From Methylobacter sp. S3L5C (GTDB lineage Bacteria > Pseudomonadota > Gammaproteobacteria > Methylococcales > Methylomonadaceae): a stretch of 64,000 bases of DNA. The stretch covers positions 3,697,503 to 3,761,502 of the forward strand of contig NZ_CP076024.1 of NCBI RefSeq assembly GCF_022788635.1, written 5' to 3'. Below, one piece after another: positions 33,376 to 43,326 of this stretch; the first letter of the stretch is position 1, and every line of letters begins with the position of its first letter. The position numbers and the translations under genes were made by a program. Under the pieces are notes generated by a model, which was given only the letters and a program-made list of their open reading frames with translations, ran no database searches and had not been told where the DNA came from.

Positions 33376-35985
33376 ATGGCTTATCGTGAAATCACCCAAC
33401 CGCTTTTGGAAAACTCCACGGCAACATCAAAAAAAATCGAGTTTAATCTGGATGCGTCGATAGAACATATCGCTCACTGGCTTCCTGCTCAAGGGCCGAT
33501 AAAAGATTTTATTCATCACAATACCTTACACGCTTTTCAGCAGCATCCTTTTCATAAAGGTATCGCTATCGCCGCAAAAACTTTCGGTGCTCGTAGTTAT
33601 TTGCCTTTGGAAGATTATCAAGCGATGTACCAACAAGGCCGGATCAACAAAGCTGCGATTGAATGGGCTATCGAACATTCCGGTTGCACAAAACCAATGC
33701 AAGAAACACTTAGAGAATCTTTGTTCGAGGCCGATGCTACGAGTCATTATCCACCCATTTCGCTGGCTAACCATGGCATTCGCAACGCCTGGTTGACTCA
33801 GCTAGAAGTTAATCTCAATGCTCTGGTGCATCCGGTATTATTTCGGTTGTTGGGCAACTTTCTGGATCAGGGAATTAGTCGCTGGAGCTTACCAAAAAAT
33901 GGCGAACATTTCTGGGACTGCGTATTACGCTTGGCAAAAAACAGTTTATTACCGCTATATCCATTAGATGAACCCGTTGTCCATGAATTATTATCGGCAA
34001 GCCCTGATGATGTCATTAACGTTTGCCTGAAAAAAATAGTCGGTAATGAAGAACTTTACGAACAATACCTTTTAGAAATGCTCTTGGCTCATCCTGGCTG
34101 GGCCGGTATGGTACACGTCATTGAACAAAATCCGAAGTCCCTGCTTGCCCGCCGCGAAATTTCACTTAAAGAAATGATTGCTGTAGAACTGGCTCTTGAA
34201 CTGGCTTTTCTGCATAAGAAAAAAGGCACCCAATTTTCAGGTATTGCCGCCCTGCCCTACACCCAGGGCACTCCGTTACTTAAAGATGGCGGTTTTAAAC
34301 CAATCATTCCATTACGTCTGAGAGTCTGGCACGAAGCAATGGAATGGTCACTGCATAGCGAATTACTAAAGGCTCTAAAACCCAAAGATACGCAAATCAT
34401 TTCCCCTACCCAAAAAAAACTGCCTGAAGCCCAAGCACTATTTTGTATCGATGACCGCGAATGTTCATTAAGGCGTCATCTTGAAGCAAGCAACCCGGCC
34501 ATTGAAACATTAGGAGCCGCCGGATTTTTTGGCATTGATTTTTTTTACCAAGGCCTGAATGATGCTTACCCGGTTGCCCAATGCCCCAACATTATTACCC
34601 CCAAACATCTGATCAAGGAAGCCAGCAGGAAACAACAAAACGATAAAACCAAGAGCAAATCAGGTAACCTGACCAATATGCATTTTACGGCGCATTCAAT
34701 CTTCCGGGGCTGGCTCTTTACTCAAACACTGGGAATTGGTTACGCCATTCGAATGGCCTGGAATGTATTTCGTCCAGGTTCCAAATTGCCCAGTATAAGA
34801 ACCTTAAGCGAAGTCGAAACACATACCCATCTACATTTACTTCGAGAATCAGAAGATCTCACGGAAGATGGTTATTTACTGGGCTTTTCCTTCCCCGAAA
34901 TGGCAGATCGTGTGGGTGGGTTACTGCGTAATATCGGCTTGACACAACATTTCTCACCGCTGGTGGTCATCGTTGCGCACGGCTCCAGCAGCGTCAACAA
35001 TCCGCATTTTGCCGCTTACGATTGCGGCGCGTGTTCAGGAAAGCCTGGCGCACCCAATGCCCGTGCCTTTGCCTGGATGGCTAATCATGATACAGTGCGG
35101 GCGATCCTGTTTGAAAGCGGCATAGAAATCCCCGTCAACACCCGATTTGTAGCAGCACTACACAATACCAGTCGTGATGAAATCACCTATTTCGACAAAC
35201 AGTTGTTGAAACAACATCCCGCTCCCGGTTTACCTGCTTTTCAGAAAGCCATGAAACAGGCTTTAGAAAACAATGCCGGAGAACGCTGCCGTTGGTTTGA
35301 ACTGGGCCCACAATCGCAAACCAATAAAAAAGCACACCAGCATGTTATCGAACGATCGTCTTCGATATTTGAACCGCGCCCCGAATACAATCATTCTAAT
35401 AATCTTTATGCTATCGTCGGTCGAAGAGCGTTAACCAAAAATTTGTTTATGGATCGACGTGCATTTTTGCATTCCTATGACCCTCAGACAGATACGCAAG
35501 GCGATATTATGGCCCGAATTTTGTCCGCAGTTATTCCGGTCTGCGGCGGCATCAATCTGGAATACCTGTTTTCACGCATCGACAATTCGGTTTATGGGGC
35601 TGGCACCAAGCTACCCCATAATGTTATCGGCTTGCTTGGCGTTGCCAATGGTGTCGAAGGCGATCTGCGCACTGGTCTACCCTCGCAAATGATCGAAGTG
35701 CATCAACCTGCCCGGTTACTGATCGTAGTCGAGCAAATGCCCGCAATTCTGGATAAAACCATCGCCAAATTAGGGGGGCTTAAAGAATGGTTGGATAACG
35801 AATGGGTTAGATTTGTTGCTTGCCATCCTGAAAACCGTCAACTTTTCCTGTATTCCGTTAATGGCTGGGAAACAGTTGAGTTTGCGGATGACAGCGAGAC
35901 TCCCCAAGCTACCATTTCAGAGGAAATACTTTTGGGCCAAACAGAAACCATACCGGTGCATCAATTTATTCGGAGACACGCATGA
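33376..35985 (+). CDS. dabA: DabA inorganic-carbon transporter subunit (DUF2309)
   Basis: About 869 residues from ATG 33376; an in-frame ATG at 33322 would add 18 residues. It is a DUF2309 protein with beta-carbonic-anhydrase-like zinc ligands: Cys and Asp in ALFCIDDREC, His in VIVAHGSSSVNNP and Cys in DCGACSG. With DabB it forms a membrane complex that hydrates or captures CO2 as bicarbonate, driven by a cation gradient. The stop overlaps the dabB start by 4 bp (ATGA). Here dabA comes first, the reverse of the order in some chemolithotrophs. Carbon supply for carboxylation in a methanotroph is a plausible use. Confidence 0.93.
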   Translation: MAYREITQPLLENSTATSKKIEFNLDASIEHIAHWLPAQGPIKDFIHHNTLHAFQQHPFHKGIAIAAKTFGARSYLPLEDYQAMYQQGRINKAAIEWAIEHSGCTKPMQETLRESLFEADATSHYPPISLANHGIRNAWLTQLEVNLNALVHPVLFRLLGNFLDQGISRWSLPKNGEHFWDCVLRLAKNSLLPLYPLDEPVVHELLSASPDDVINVCLKKIVGNEELYEQYLLEMLLAHPGWAGMVHVIEQNPKSLLARREISLKEMIAVELALELAFLHKKKGTQFSGIAALPYTQGTPLLKDGGFKPIIPLRLRVWHEAMEWSLHSELLKALKPKDTQIISPTQKKLPEAQALFCIDDRECSLRRHLEASNPAIETLGAAGFFGIDFFYQGLNDAYPVAQCPNIITPKHLIKEASRKQQNDKTKSKSGNLTNMHFTAHSIFRGWLFTQTLGIGYAIRMAWNVFRPGSKLPSIRTLSEVETHTHLHLLRESEDLTEDGYLLGFSFPEMADRVGGLLRNIGLTQHFSPLVVIVAHGSSSVNNPHFAAYDCGACSGKPGAPNARAFAWMANHDTVRAILFESGIEIPVNTRFVAALHNTSRDEITYFDKQLLKQHPAPGLPAFQKAMKQALENNAGERCRWFELGPQSQTNKKAHQHVIERSSSIFEPRPEYNHSNNLYAIVGRRALTKNLFMDRRAFLHSYDPQTDTQGDIMARILSAVIPVCGGINLEYLFSRIDNSVYGAGTKLPHNVIGLLGVANGVEGDLRTGLPSQMIEVHQPARLLIVVEQMPAILDKTIAKLGGLKEWLDNEWVRFVACHPENRQLFLYSVNGWETVEFADDSETPQATISEEILLGQTETIPVHQFIRRHA

Positions 35986-37913
35986 ATGGCTTACTTTTAA
36001 CCAGTCTGGCGCTCCCTTTATTGGGCTTTTTATTAATTTTCCTGACTGACAGGAACGAGAAAAAAATTGCGACCATCAGTTTTTGGTGCAGTCACGTCAT
36101 GGGGCTCAGTATTATTGCCTTACTGAGTGTGTGGGCGCTTGCCGGTTTTCCGAACCATGAATATGAGTGGTTTACACTCTATGAAACCGACGAATACCGC
36201 TTCCCTATCTTGTTTTATCTGGATCGAATCGGCGCTGTTTATCTTTTTTGCGTATGGGCGATTTTCTCCATTATCGTCAAATATTGCCGCGTCTATTTAC
36301 ATCGAGAAACCGGTTATAAGCGTTTTTTTCTGACTATTTTTGGTTTCGTGTTCGGACTAAATCTGGTCATCTTGTCAGGTTCTATTGATATACTGTTTGC
36401 CGGTTGGGAAATTGTCGGCATCGCCTCATTTTTGTTAATCGCCTTTTATAGACACCGTGTACAACCAGTACGTAACGCCTTAAGGGCATATACGATTTAC
36501 CGATTTTGCGACATCGGCTTATTGTTGGGTGCCTGGATGAGCCATTTATTATTTCATGAAAGTCAGCATTTTAGTCAACTGGCCGACTTGTTCAATAACC
36601 CGGCGATGCCGCCGGCAGGATACGCCTCTTTGCTATTGGCATCGACCTTAATCCTGATTGCAGCCTCCGGCAAATCGGCACAGTTCCCCTTCTGCTTTTG
36701 GCTACCCAGGGCTATGGAAGGGCCAACTCCTTCGAGCGCTATTTTTTATGGTGCCTTATCGGTGCATCTGGGGGTGTTTTTATTACTGAGAACCACGCCA
36801 ATATGGTCTTATTATTATTCAACCCGCTTTAGCGTATTTATAATTGGCTTGCTGACCGTCATTGTGGCCAGTATTTCTGAAAAAACACAGTCCAATATCA
36901 AAGGCCAAATTGCTTATGCCTCGATTACCCAAGTAGGCTTTATGTTCATGGAACTGGCTTTGGGTCTTGAATCGCTGGTGCTGGTTCACTTTTTAGGTAA
37001 TGCTTTTCTGCGTTGCTATCAATTATTGGTTTCGCCTTCAATCGTAGCCCATTTGTTAAGAGTGGAAGGTTCTGCTGATAGCGATTTCTACATCAGAAAT
37101 CATTCAAGATTCGAGTTTCTGCCAGCATCACTACGTAATACCTTGCCGGAAGTCTTGCAAAATACACTTTATGTATTTTCGCTACAAGAAGGTAATTTGG
37201 AGCTTTTGGTGCGCTCTGTACTTTGGAACCCCTTAAAGCGTATCGGTACCACCATCAACGCGCTGAACCTTTGGATGAAGCTCCTGTATGCTTTAGGCGG
37301 TTTCACTTTGGTTGGGTTGATCATCGTAGCCGCTGGCATTAATAGCGAATATCTATCGATACCGATATCCGTATTGATGGTATTGGCATCATTAAGCGCC
37401 TTCAGTCAAAAGCACAACCCATTCAAGGTTTGGAATGCGATCGGCTTAAGCGCAATTTTGGCAGGCGTGGCGGTTTGGTTTTTAAATCCAGCTGCCTGGT
37501 TCGATGTGGCGATATTTGCCAGTGGCATTATCCCCGCCTGGATATTGGGGATAGTTGTCTTGGCAAAACTGCTTAAAAATGACAACTTTTCCGAATCACC
37601 CTTTGCCTATCGGGCGATGGCAGAAACCCAGCCGAAACTTTCCCTACTATTGTTTTTGAGTTTCTTGGGGCTGGTCGGCTTTCCGATTTCACCGGCTTTT
37701 CTCGGCGAAGATTTATTGCTTTCTCATGCCAGTAATCATGCACCCTGGTTTGCACTACCTATCACTGTTGCTTTCGTTATTAATGGTATCGCTGCCGCAC
37801 GCGTCTTCCAAAGACTGTGTATGGGCAACCCGACTGAACTTAATATAATGACAGAAGAACTTGATACAAAAGCAGCACTACCTATGAAAATACCAAAGCA
37901 CCATACGGCTTGA
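35982..37913 (+). CDS. dabB: DabB proton/cation-channel subunit (NuoL-like)
   Basis: 643 residues with at least 14 membrane helices. It belongs to the NADH dehydrogenase subunit 5 / MrpA family: WEIVGIASFLLIAFY with the key Glu, and the helix-7 segment KSAQFPFCFWLPRAMEGPTPSSA carrying the conserved Lys and Pro. In Dab complexes this subunit lets H+ or Na+ flow to energise DabA. The pairing with dabA excludes a stray complex I gene. It ends about 70 bp before convergent mtfA. Confidence 0.92.
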   Translation: MNGLLLTSLALPLLGFLLIFLTDRNEKKIATISFWCSHVMGLSIIALLSVWALAGFPNHEYEWFTLYETDEYRFPILFYLDRIGAVYLFCVWAIFSIIVKYCRVYLHRETGYKRFFLTIFGFVFGLNLVILSGSIDILFAGWEIVGIASFLLIAFYRHRVQPVRNALRAYTIYRFCDIGLLLGAWMSHLLFHESQHFSQLADLFNNPAMPPAGYASLLLASTLILIAASGKSAQFPFCFWLPRAMEGPTPSSAIFYGALSVHLGVFLLLRTTPIWSYYYSTRFSVFIIGLLTVIVASISEKTQSNIKGQIAYASITQVGFMFMELALGLESLVLVHFLGNAFLRCYQLLVSPSIVAHLLRVEGSADSDFYIRNHSRFEFLPASLRNTLPEVLQNTLYVFSLQEGNLELLVRSVLWNPLKRIGTTINALNLWMKLLYALGGFTLVGLIIVAAGINSEYLSIPISVLMVLASLSAFSQKHNPFKVWNAIGLSAILAGVAVWFLNPAAWFDVAIFASGIIPAWILGIVVLAKLLKNDNFSESPFAYRAMAETQPKLSLLLFLSFLGLVGFPISPAFLGEDLLLSHASNHAPWFALPITVAFVINGIAAARVFQRLCMGNPTELNIMTEELDTKAALPMKIPKHHTA

Positions 37914-37981
37914 TTAACTGCCTAAACATGAATGGCAGTGCATAATTGCCTCAGGAACTTCCCGATACTGGTAAGGAATTT

Positions 37982-38761
37982 TCAGCAAACAGGATGTTGC
38001 CGCAGTAACGGATCTTGCCGGTAATAAAGTTGTAGTTGTTGATAAACTTCAGCAAAATGCGACTGCAAAATTTCCGGCGCGCAGAAAAAATATTCACTGA
38101 TTACCGCAAAAAATTCGGCCGGACTGGTTGCTGCATAAGAGTCAATAACGGGGTGATGGTGATGCTCGACTCGTTGAACCAGACTTTCATAAGCAACACT
38201 GAGTGAAGTTGACCACGCAACCACAGCCATCCCGTGATGCAACGGAGGAAAGCCGTCAGCCGAACCATTAAGCATATCCAGCTTATGAGCAATTTCATGA
38301 ATAACCACATTGCGGCCGGATTGATTATCCGGCATATCCCGTTCAACATCATCCCATGACAATATCAATGGCCCCCGCAACCATGATTCACCGATTAAGG
38401 CATTGTCGTTATAGTGAACAACACCCGCCGCATCCTTTTCGTCCCGGCTAATCCTGAATGCAGACGGGTAAACAATAATCTCTGTCCATCCCGATAAACA
38501 GCCAATTCCCAGCCAAAGCGCAGGCACACAGGCTTGGATCGCGATAATCAGACACATGGTATCGGTAAGTTGAAATTCTTGTGCACCGGAAAATTTTTTT
38601 TCATTGAGAAACAAGGTTGTTAGTTCCCGTAAATGCGCCTTCTCAACCGCCGTCATGCCCTCTAAAGAAGCCAGTTTTTCAGTCACCTCAAGCCATAAAA
38701 CATGCTCAATAGCATGATGCTGTAAAACGTAACGGGTATGTAGGCGATTAAAAAAATTCAT
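37982..38761 (-). CDS. mtfA: MtfA-type zinc peptidase (M90)
   Basis: 259 residues from ATG 38761. The metallopeptidase motif is HEIAHKLDMLNG with downstream Glu residues in SPAEFFAVISEYFF, as in the MtfA/YeeI family. In E. coli MtfA inactivates the Mlc repressor and affects glucose PTS regulation; no Mlc is visible here, so only a related peptidase activity is supported. Conserved features include LFLNEKKFSGAQEFQLT and the YPSAF loop. Cytoplasmic, no signal. Confidence 0.85.
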   Translation of the reverse strand: MNFFNRLHTRYVLQHHAIEHVLWLEVTEKLASLEGMTAVEKAHLRELTTLFLNEKKFSGAQEFQLTDTMCLIIAIQACVPALWLGIGCLSGWTEIIVYPSAFRISRDEKDAAGVVHYNDNALIGESWLRGPLILSWDDVERDMPDNQSGRNVVIHEIAHKLDMLNGSADGFPPLHHGMAVVAWSTSLSVAYESLVQRVEHHHHPVIDSYAATSPAEFFAVISEYFFCAPEILQSHFAEVYQQLQLYYRQDPLLRQHPVC

Positions 38762-38856
38762 AACCAATTAAATCCTGATTTCTATAAAGCTGGGATGACA
38801 ATACGGGCACTAATAATCATAAACAGTCGATTGATAACGATTAACAGAAAAATATG

Positions 38857-39162
38857 TTAAATAATTTCAAAAGAGAAAATCACCGTAATTAATGTCATTG
38901 ATACTAATCCCAGCAAGAAGATCATTTCTGCCCAACGCTCTAATCGTTCATTGGCTTGCTTTGAACGAATCGATGAAAATGAAAGTAATGCACTGATCAT
39001 AAATAATAAACTATCAATCGCCAAGGCTTTATCAATCAGGTAATTTGTAAGTCCTGTATCCATCGTTTTGACGATACTGATAACCATAATACAAACACCC
39101 ACCATCGTCGCAGAATTCGGCAAAATATGGTGAGATAGATCATTTGAACTGTTATTTTTCAT
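38857..39162 (-). CDS. small three-helix membrane protein
   Basis: 101 residues with three hydrophobic segments (about 18-35, 44-62 and 79-99). A short loop SIRSKQANERLERWAE is cytoplasm-like. Family not recognised with certainty. It is followed 43 bp downstream, on the other side of a short spacer, by the HEAT-repeat gene in the opposite order of transcription along the minus strand (HEAT gene upstream is separate). Function unknown. Confidence 0.55.
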   Translation of the reverse strand: MKNNSSNDLSHHILPNSATMVGVCIMVISIVKTMDTGLTNYLIDKALAIDSLLFMISALLSFSSIRSKQANERLERWAEMIFLLGLVSMTLITVIFSFEII

Positions 39163-39204
39163 CAGCTATTTCCTTATAAACAAGACAGAAAAAATCAAAC
39201 TTCT

Positions 39205-41127
39205 CTAAAAATTTATTGATTTATCTGAGCGTTTGAACACATTTGCCAAGACATACCAAATTAATTTCAAAAACATGGCGACCGCAAAAACAAATAATAT
39301 AGCTATCAGGTATATTCCTCCCCACCTACCATCCTCTTTAAACTGCGGATAATAAGGAGAAATATCAGCCAAAAAACGAAACAAGTATATTGAACTACCA
39401 AAGACAGCAATGCTGACAAAAAACTTTTTACCTCTTAGAAATAATGGCAAAAACGCCAAGACAGGACATATTACGATTAACAGATTAAACGTATTATTAA
39501 TTAACGCAGTTAATAAGGGATTTTGTATTTGTGACAGCCTTTCCTGCGTTGCATTGCTTACCTCAATGACTTCATCGTTTAAAAGAGGAGCGATAATATA
39601 AACAGCCTCTTTTCCTTGTAATTCTATCAGTGCATTCATTGCACCAATACGTATCTTGGGCTGATTATCTTTTAAAAAAAAGGCCAGCGTGGGGATTGCT
39701 TCTTTTGCCTGTAATTTTGCTACGGCCTCTGTCGCGGCAAGGCGGACATCATCATCACTATCTTGCAAAAGATCAATAATACCGGGAATCGCTTCTTTTG
39801 CCTGTAACTCTTTTAATGTAGTAACTGCCGTATAACGTATGCTTTTATTGTTATCTTGTAAAAAAGGCACAACAGTAGAAATTACTTCTTTTTCAGAAAC
39901 TAAGACATTTTTTTCTTGTAATTGCTGCACTAATTCCATTGCCCGAATGCGTATCTCGTCGTCATTATCGTGTAACAGAGGAACAAGACGAGGAACAAGT
40001 TCTTTTTCTTGCAATTGCACTATTGAATTAAGCGCCTGAAGGCGCACACGACCAACGCTATCTTTTAACAATGGAAGAATACCGGAAACCGCATTTTCTC
40101 CCTGTAATTCTTCTAATGCAACTATTGCATTTCTACGCACATCAGGATTGCTATCTTTCAAAAGAACGGTAATTTTTGCAATGGCTTCTTTTGCCTTTAC
40201 TTTGCGTAACAGGCTTAGTGCACTGGAACGAAGCTCTGCATTGCTGTCTTGCAAAAGCAGAATAATGCCAGGCACCGCTTCTTTTGCGTCTAAATCCTGC
40301 AATGCTTTTATCGCGCTTAAGCGTACGTTGTCGTCTTTATCTTGTAAAAGAGAAATAATTCCAGGAAGCGCCTCTTTTCCTTGTAACAAGCCGAGTGCTT
40401 CCATGGCCCGGATACGTATATTGCTATCTTTATCTTTCAAAAGCCCGGTAATACTGGAGGTCGCCTCTTTAGCCTGCAATTGCAATAAGACGTTTATAGC
40501 AGCCATGCGTACCGTGTTTTCGCTATCGTTTAATAGCAGAATAATCGTTGGAATCGCTTCTTTAGCTTGCAATTGCAATAAGGCATCCAGTGCACTAATA
40601 CGTACATTGGCATCTTTTTCTTGAAAAAGAGAAATAATGCTTGGAATTGCTGCCTTTGCGCGAAATTGCACTAATACTTCTATGGCTTTATTCCGAACGG
40701 AGCTGTCCGCATCTTGTAAAAGAGGAATAATACGGGGAATCGTTTCTTTCGCGTCTAATTGTCCTAACACTTCTATTGCGGCAGCGCGTACATAAGGTTC
40801 GCTATCTTTCAAAAACGGCGTAATACTGGAAATTGCCCGCTGCTCTGCCAAGCTTTGCAATAGTTGCAACACGTATGATTTACTATTACTTAAATTGTTT
40901 TTCGGGTTTTTTAAAGCAGGAGTACTAGTCGGGATCGTGTCTTTTTTTTGTGACTGCGTTAATATTTTTTTTGCGCTTTTACTGGCTTTATCTGCCTTCT
41001 TTCCTGTCAAACATTCCTTTTCAGACCCGGAAGAGTGATTAGTACAATTCTGGATTTTTTCTGCCAGAACAGTATGATTTGCTAAAACCATGATCATGGA
41101 AAAAATAAAATAGAGTCTTATTTTCAT
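39205..41127 (-). CDS. HEAT-repeat protein with C-terminal membrane helices
   Basis: 640 residues. A signal peptide (1-23) and a Lys/Ser-rich linker (about 40-75) precede about 14 HEAT-type repeats of 31 residues (about 80-520), each close to the pattern DS-x-VR-x-AAI-x-AL-x-QLQAKEAIP. At least two membrane helices (about 545-565 and 570-590), and possibly a third near 615, follow. Such solenoids form binding surfaces, here probably facing the periplasm. The repeat count is approximate. The strong conservation of KEAIP between units suggests recent internal duplication or selection on repeat structure. Binding partner unknown. Confidence 0.85.
   Translation of the reverse strand: MKIRLYFIFSMIMVLANHTVLAEKIQNCTNHSSGSEKECLTGKKADKASKSAKKILTQSQKKDTIPTSTPALKNPKNNLSNSKSYVLQLLQSLAEQRAISSITPFLKDSEPYVRAAAIEVLGQLDAKETIPRIIPLLQDADSSVRNKAIEVLVQFRAKAAIPSIISLFQEKDANVRISALDALLQLQAKEAIPTIILLLNDSENTVRMAAINVLLQLQAKEATSSITGLLKDKDSNIRIRAMEALGLLQGKEALPGIISLLQDKDDNVRLSAIKALQDLDAKEAVPGIILLLQDSNAELRSSALSLLRKVKAKEAIAKITVLLKDSNPDVRRNAIVALEELQGENAVSGILPLLKDSVGRVRLQALNSIVQLQEKELVPRLVPLLHDNDDEIRIRAMELVQQLQEKNVLVSEKEVISTVVPFLQDNNKSIRYTAVTTLKELQAKEAIPGIIDLLQDSDDDVRLAATEAVAKLQAKEAIPTLAFFLKDNQPKIRIGAMNALIELQGKEAVYIIAPLLNDEVIEVSNATQERLSQIQNPLLTALINNTFNLLIVICPVLAFLPLFLRGKKFFVSIAVFGSSIYLFRFLADISPYYPQFKEDGRWGGIYLIAILFVFAVAMFLKLIWYVLANVFKRSDKSINF
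39590..40880. repeat. 93-bp periodic repeat array within the HEAT gene
   Basis: The HEAT units repeat at the DNA level with a 93-bp period (31 codons), most alike around the KEAIP codons. It lies wholly inside the HEAT-repeat gene. It is a possible site of copy-number change. Confidence 0.7.
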
Positions 41128-41549
41128 AAATAATGAACTGTTTTGATAGATAGCTTAAGTTTGAAATAACACACTTGATGGGTGTCTAAAAATTACTTTT
41201 AGCAAATTGGGCATGAGGTTATTTTAATGACTTATTAAAAAAACACCAATATCCAAAAACTTTAGTGGTTCCCATAAATGAATATATGATTTCCGTATTT
41301 TATTGATGAATTACCAATTTTCATCTAAAAACCCCTCTCTTTCCCTTGCTATCTTAGATGGCTATCAGCCTAACAGGAAAGCAGTATATATGGTTTCTTT
41401 ATTTGTTGCACAATAGACAGATCTTGGCTAAATATTCATTGGACCGAAAGAAACCAACTTACTATAGTGACGTTAAATCGTTTTTGGTAACTTGGTTTCA
41501 AGCTGTTTTTGGTGTGCGTTTTTATCATTACTGTCAGACGGTATTTTTA
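41128..41549. other. 422-bp spacer
   Basis: AT-rich; holds the HEAT-gene promoter (minus) and the 3' side of the hydrolase gene. A 74-codon plus-strand frame at 41358 has no RBS and I do not accept it. Confidence 0.4.
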
Positions 41550-42317
41550 TTACTCTTTCAAAGCCCAGTTTTTCAGCTGTAATGCTACCCACACTGGATC
41601 GTCAAGCGTTAAATCATGACCTCCCCATGAATGACTGTGCAATTCTAAATGCCATTTTTTTTGTATTGCTTCCGAGCAGTTTGGTGACACTAGTCTGTCG
41701 CCTTTGCTGTTTAGTAACAAAATGGGCTGTCTTGGCTTTCTGTCGCCGGGACAATAGCTTGCCGCTGCTATAATTTGTCGAAAGCTGTTTTTAAGACTAA
41801 TCGGGCGCTCATGCTGTATTTTCTCCCAAGCAAGACTTATCGGTTCATCCTGATCGCGGCGATTGCTTATTAATTGCAATATGGCTTTTTCCCGGCTGCA
41901 ACCCTTTCGCTTCGACATCAATAGCGCAAATTTACCGTAACTTTGCCAGCGTAATCGATGATAAAAAGGACTTAAATCGGCAAAACTGGTATTAATCAAA
42001 CTTGCCCCACAAATATCCTCAGGGTAACTTCGCATCCACTCCCAGGCTACCATGGCTCCCAATGAAACAGCCAGAAAGGTAACAGGTTGTTGCAGGTAAC
42101 CCTGAGCAAGCGCTTGACCACGAACTTTGTCGGTAATGGCCTTGATGGTAGCCGGACTGACTGCTTTGTAAAAACAACCGGTACCAGGTAAATCCAGCAT
42201 GGTGATGTTGGCATCAGGAAAAGTTGTTTTCAGGACGCCAATAAAATTGCCCCAGTGCGCTGATTCACGTGACAAGCCTCTAAGTAGAAGCCAGTTTTGA
42301 CCGGGTTTATTATTCAT
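41550..42317 (-). CDS. alpha/beta hydrolase
   Basis: 255 residues from ATG 42317; the longer frame to 42416 overlaps the neighbour and is not favoured. The nucleophile elbow is FLAVSLGAMVAWEW with the catalytic Ser, and HDLTLDDP has the likely catalytic His with an Asp in SKGDRLV. The oxyanion region LRGLSRESAHW is near the start. Substrate unknown; an esterase/lipase-like enzyme. The start overlaps the stop of the M14 peptidase gene by 8 bp, so they are coupled. Confidence 0.8.
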   Translation of the reverse strand: MNNKPGQNWLLLRGLSRESAHWGNFIGVLKTTFPDANITMLDLPGTGCFYKAVSPATIKAITDKVRGQALAQGYLQQPVTFLAVSLGAMVAWEWMRSYPEDICGASLINTSFADLSPFYHRLRWQSYGKFALLMSKRKGCSREKAILQLISNRRDQDEPISLAWEKIQHERPISLKNSFRQIIAAASYCPGDRKPRQPILLLNSKGDRLVSPNCSEAIQKKWHLELHSHSWGGHDLTLDDPVWVALQLKNWALKE

Positions 42318-43326
42318 ACCAAATATCCTGTGCTTTTTTTGTATATTTGGCTTTTTGTTGCTGCGCCAAGTGGGCCCAACTTCCTGGATATAAAAGACTT
42401 CTGTGTAAAAAATCAAAAAGCAAAAAATGTCGACGTAAAACCCGATGCTGCCGATGCGGCAAGAGCGGGTGAAACAAGCCGTGGCGGGAAAAAAGATGTG
42501 ATGGATTCTTGCGTAACCATAGCCATGAGCCCATTTCCAGAGTCAAAGGCAAAAATAAACGATCAGAGCCAAATTTTTGTATGAATTCATCTAGCAGATA
42601 ATCCCATAAATCACCACTAATGACATATTCCAGACACATGGGCTCTATTTTATAAATATGATGTGGATAGCATCGATCAAACAATTCTTTTAAAACCAAG
42701 GTTTCAGCGATAAAAGGAAAGGGAATTTTACGTGAAGCATAAGGAAACCATAAGCGGTCTTTAATTCCAAAACCGGAATGTAAATCCAGGGCAATCGACA
42801 ATGGTGAGTTAAATAGTTGTTGATCAACTACACGACATAAAGCCAACGATTCTTTTTCCATATTCAAGACATCGCCGCGATACCAAGGCAAACGAGACGT
42901 CAGGTTTTGACCGCTGTAGAGCTTGGTTGCACCGACACCTTCTACGGGTGAATTTCGCATAAGATCAACCCCATTACCATTACAACGAGTCCCCAGATAA
43001 ATACCTACCGGATTAACCAGAGGCACAAAAACCAATCGGGATTTTTCCAGACGGGCAAGAAGTTCTTCATCCCAATTAAGTAATTGACTGATAGTTTCCA
43101 TATAAGACAAAATCACTTCCGAACCTATTTTTTCCAGTCCATGGACACCGCCAAAAAAAGCCAATACCGGCGCACTGGGTTCAGTTGATCCCAAGGTCAC
43201 GCAATGGATAGGAAATTCATGGCCTTTATGATGAATTCTCTCTATAACTTGGGTGCGGGCTTTGTCGCCAAATTGTTCAATAATACGCTCAAGCTGCTCA
43301 AGTTCAGGAAATTTAAAACCAGTCAT
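42310..43326 (-). CDS. M14-type zinc carboxypeptidase-like protein
   Basis: 338 residues. Zn ligands are expected from FFGGVHGLEKIGSE (H-x-x-E) and ALDLHSGFG (His), and the general-base Glu from LTLEMGSWLW. The GTRCNGNGVDLMRN segment is the substrate Arg region of M14/DUF2817-type enzymes. No signal peptide is seen, so it is probably cytoplasmic. Function may be peptide trimming or succinylglutamate/aspartoacylase-like deacylation. It is coupled to the downstream hydrolase. Confidence 0.78.
   Translation of the reverse strand: MTGFKFPELEQLERIIEQFGDKARTQVIERIHHKGHEFPIHCVTLGSTEPSAPVLAFFGGVHGLEKIGSEVILSYMETISQLLNWDEELLARLEKSRLVFVPLVNPVGIYLGTRCNGNGVDLMRNSPVEGVGATKLYSGQNLTSRLPWYRGDVLNMEKESLALCRVVDQQLFNSPLSIALDLHSGFGIKDRLWFPYASRKIPFPFIAETLVLKELFDRCYPHHIYKIEPMCLEYVISGDLWDYLLDEFIQKFGSDRLFLPLTLEMGSWLWLRKNPSHLFSRHGLFHPLLPHRQHRVLRRHFLLFDFLHRSLLYPGSWAHLAQQQKAKYTKKAQDIWYE

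Noticed and set aside
40148-40624. 158-codon plus-strand frame opposite the HEAT gene
   Set aside because: Shadow of the repeat array; repetitive Ser/Cys-rich translation and no RBS.
41358-41582. 74-codon plus-strand frame in the spacer
   Set aside because: No RBS, odd composition, and overlaps the end of the hydrolase gene.
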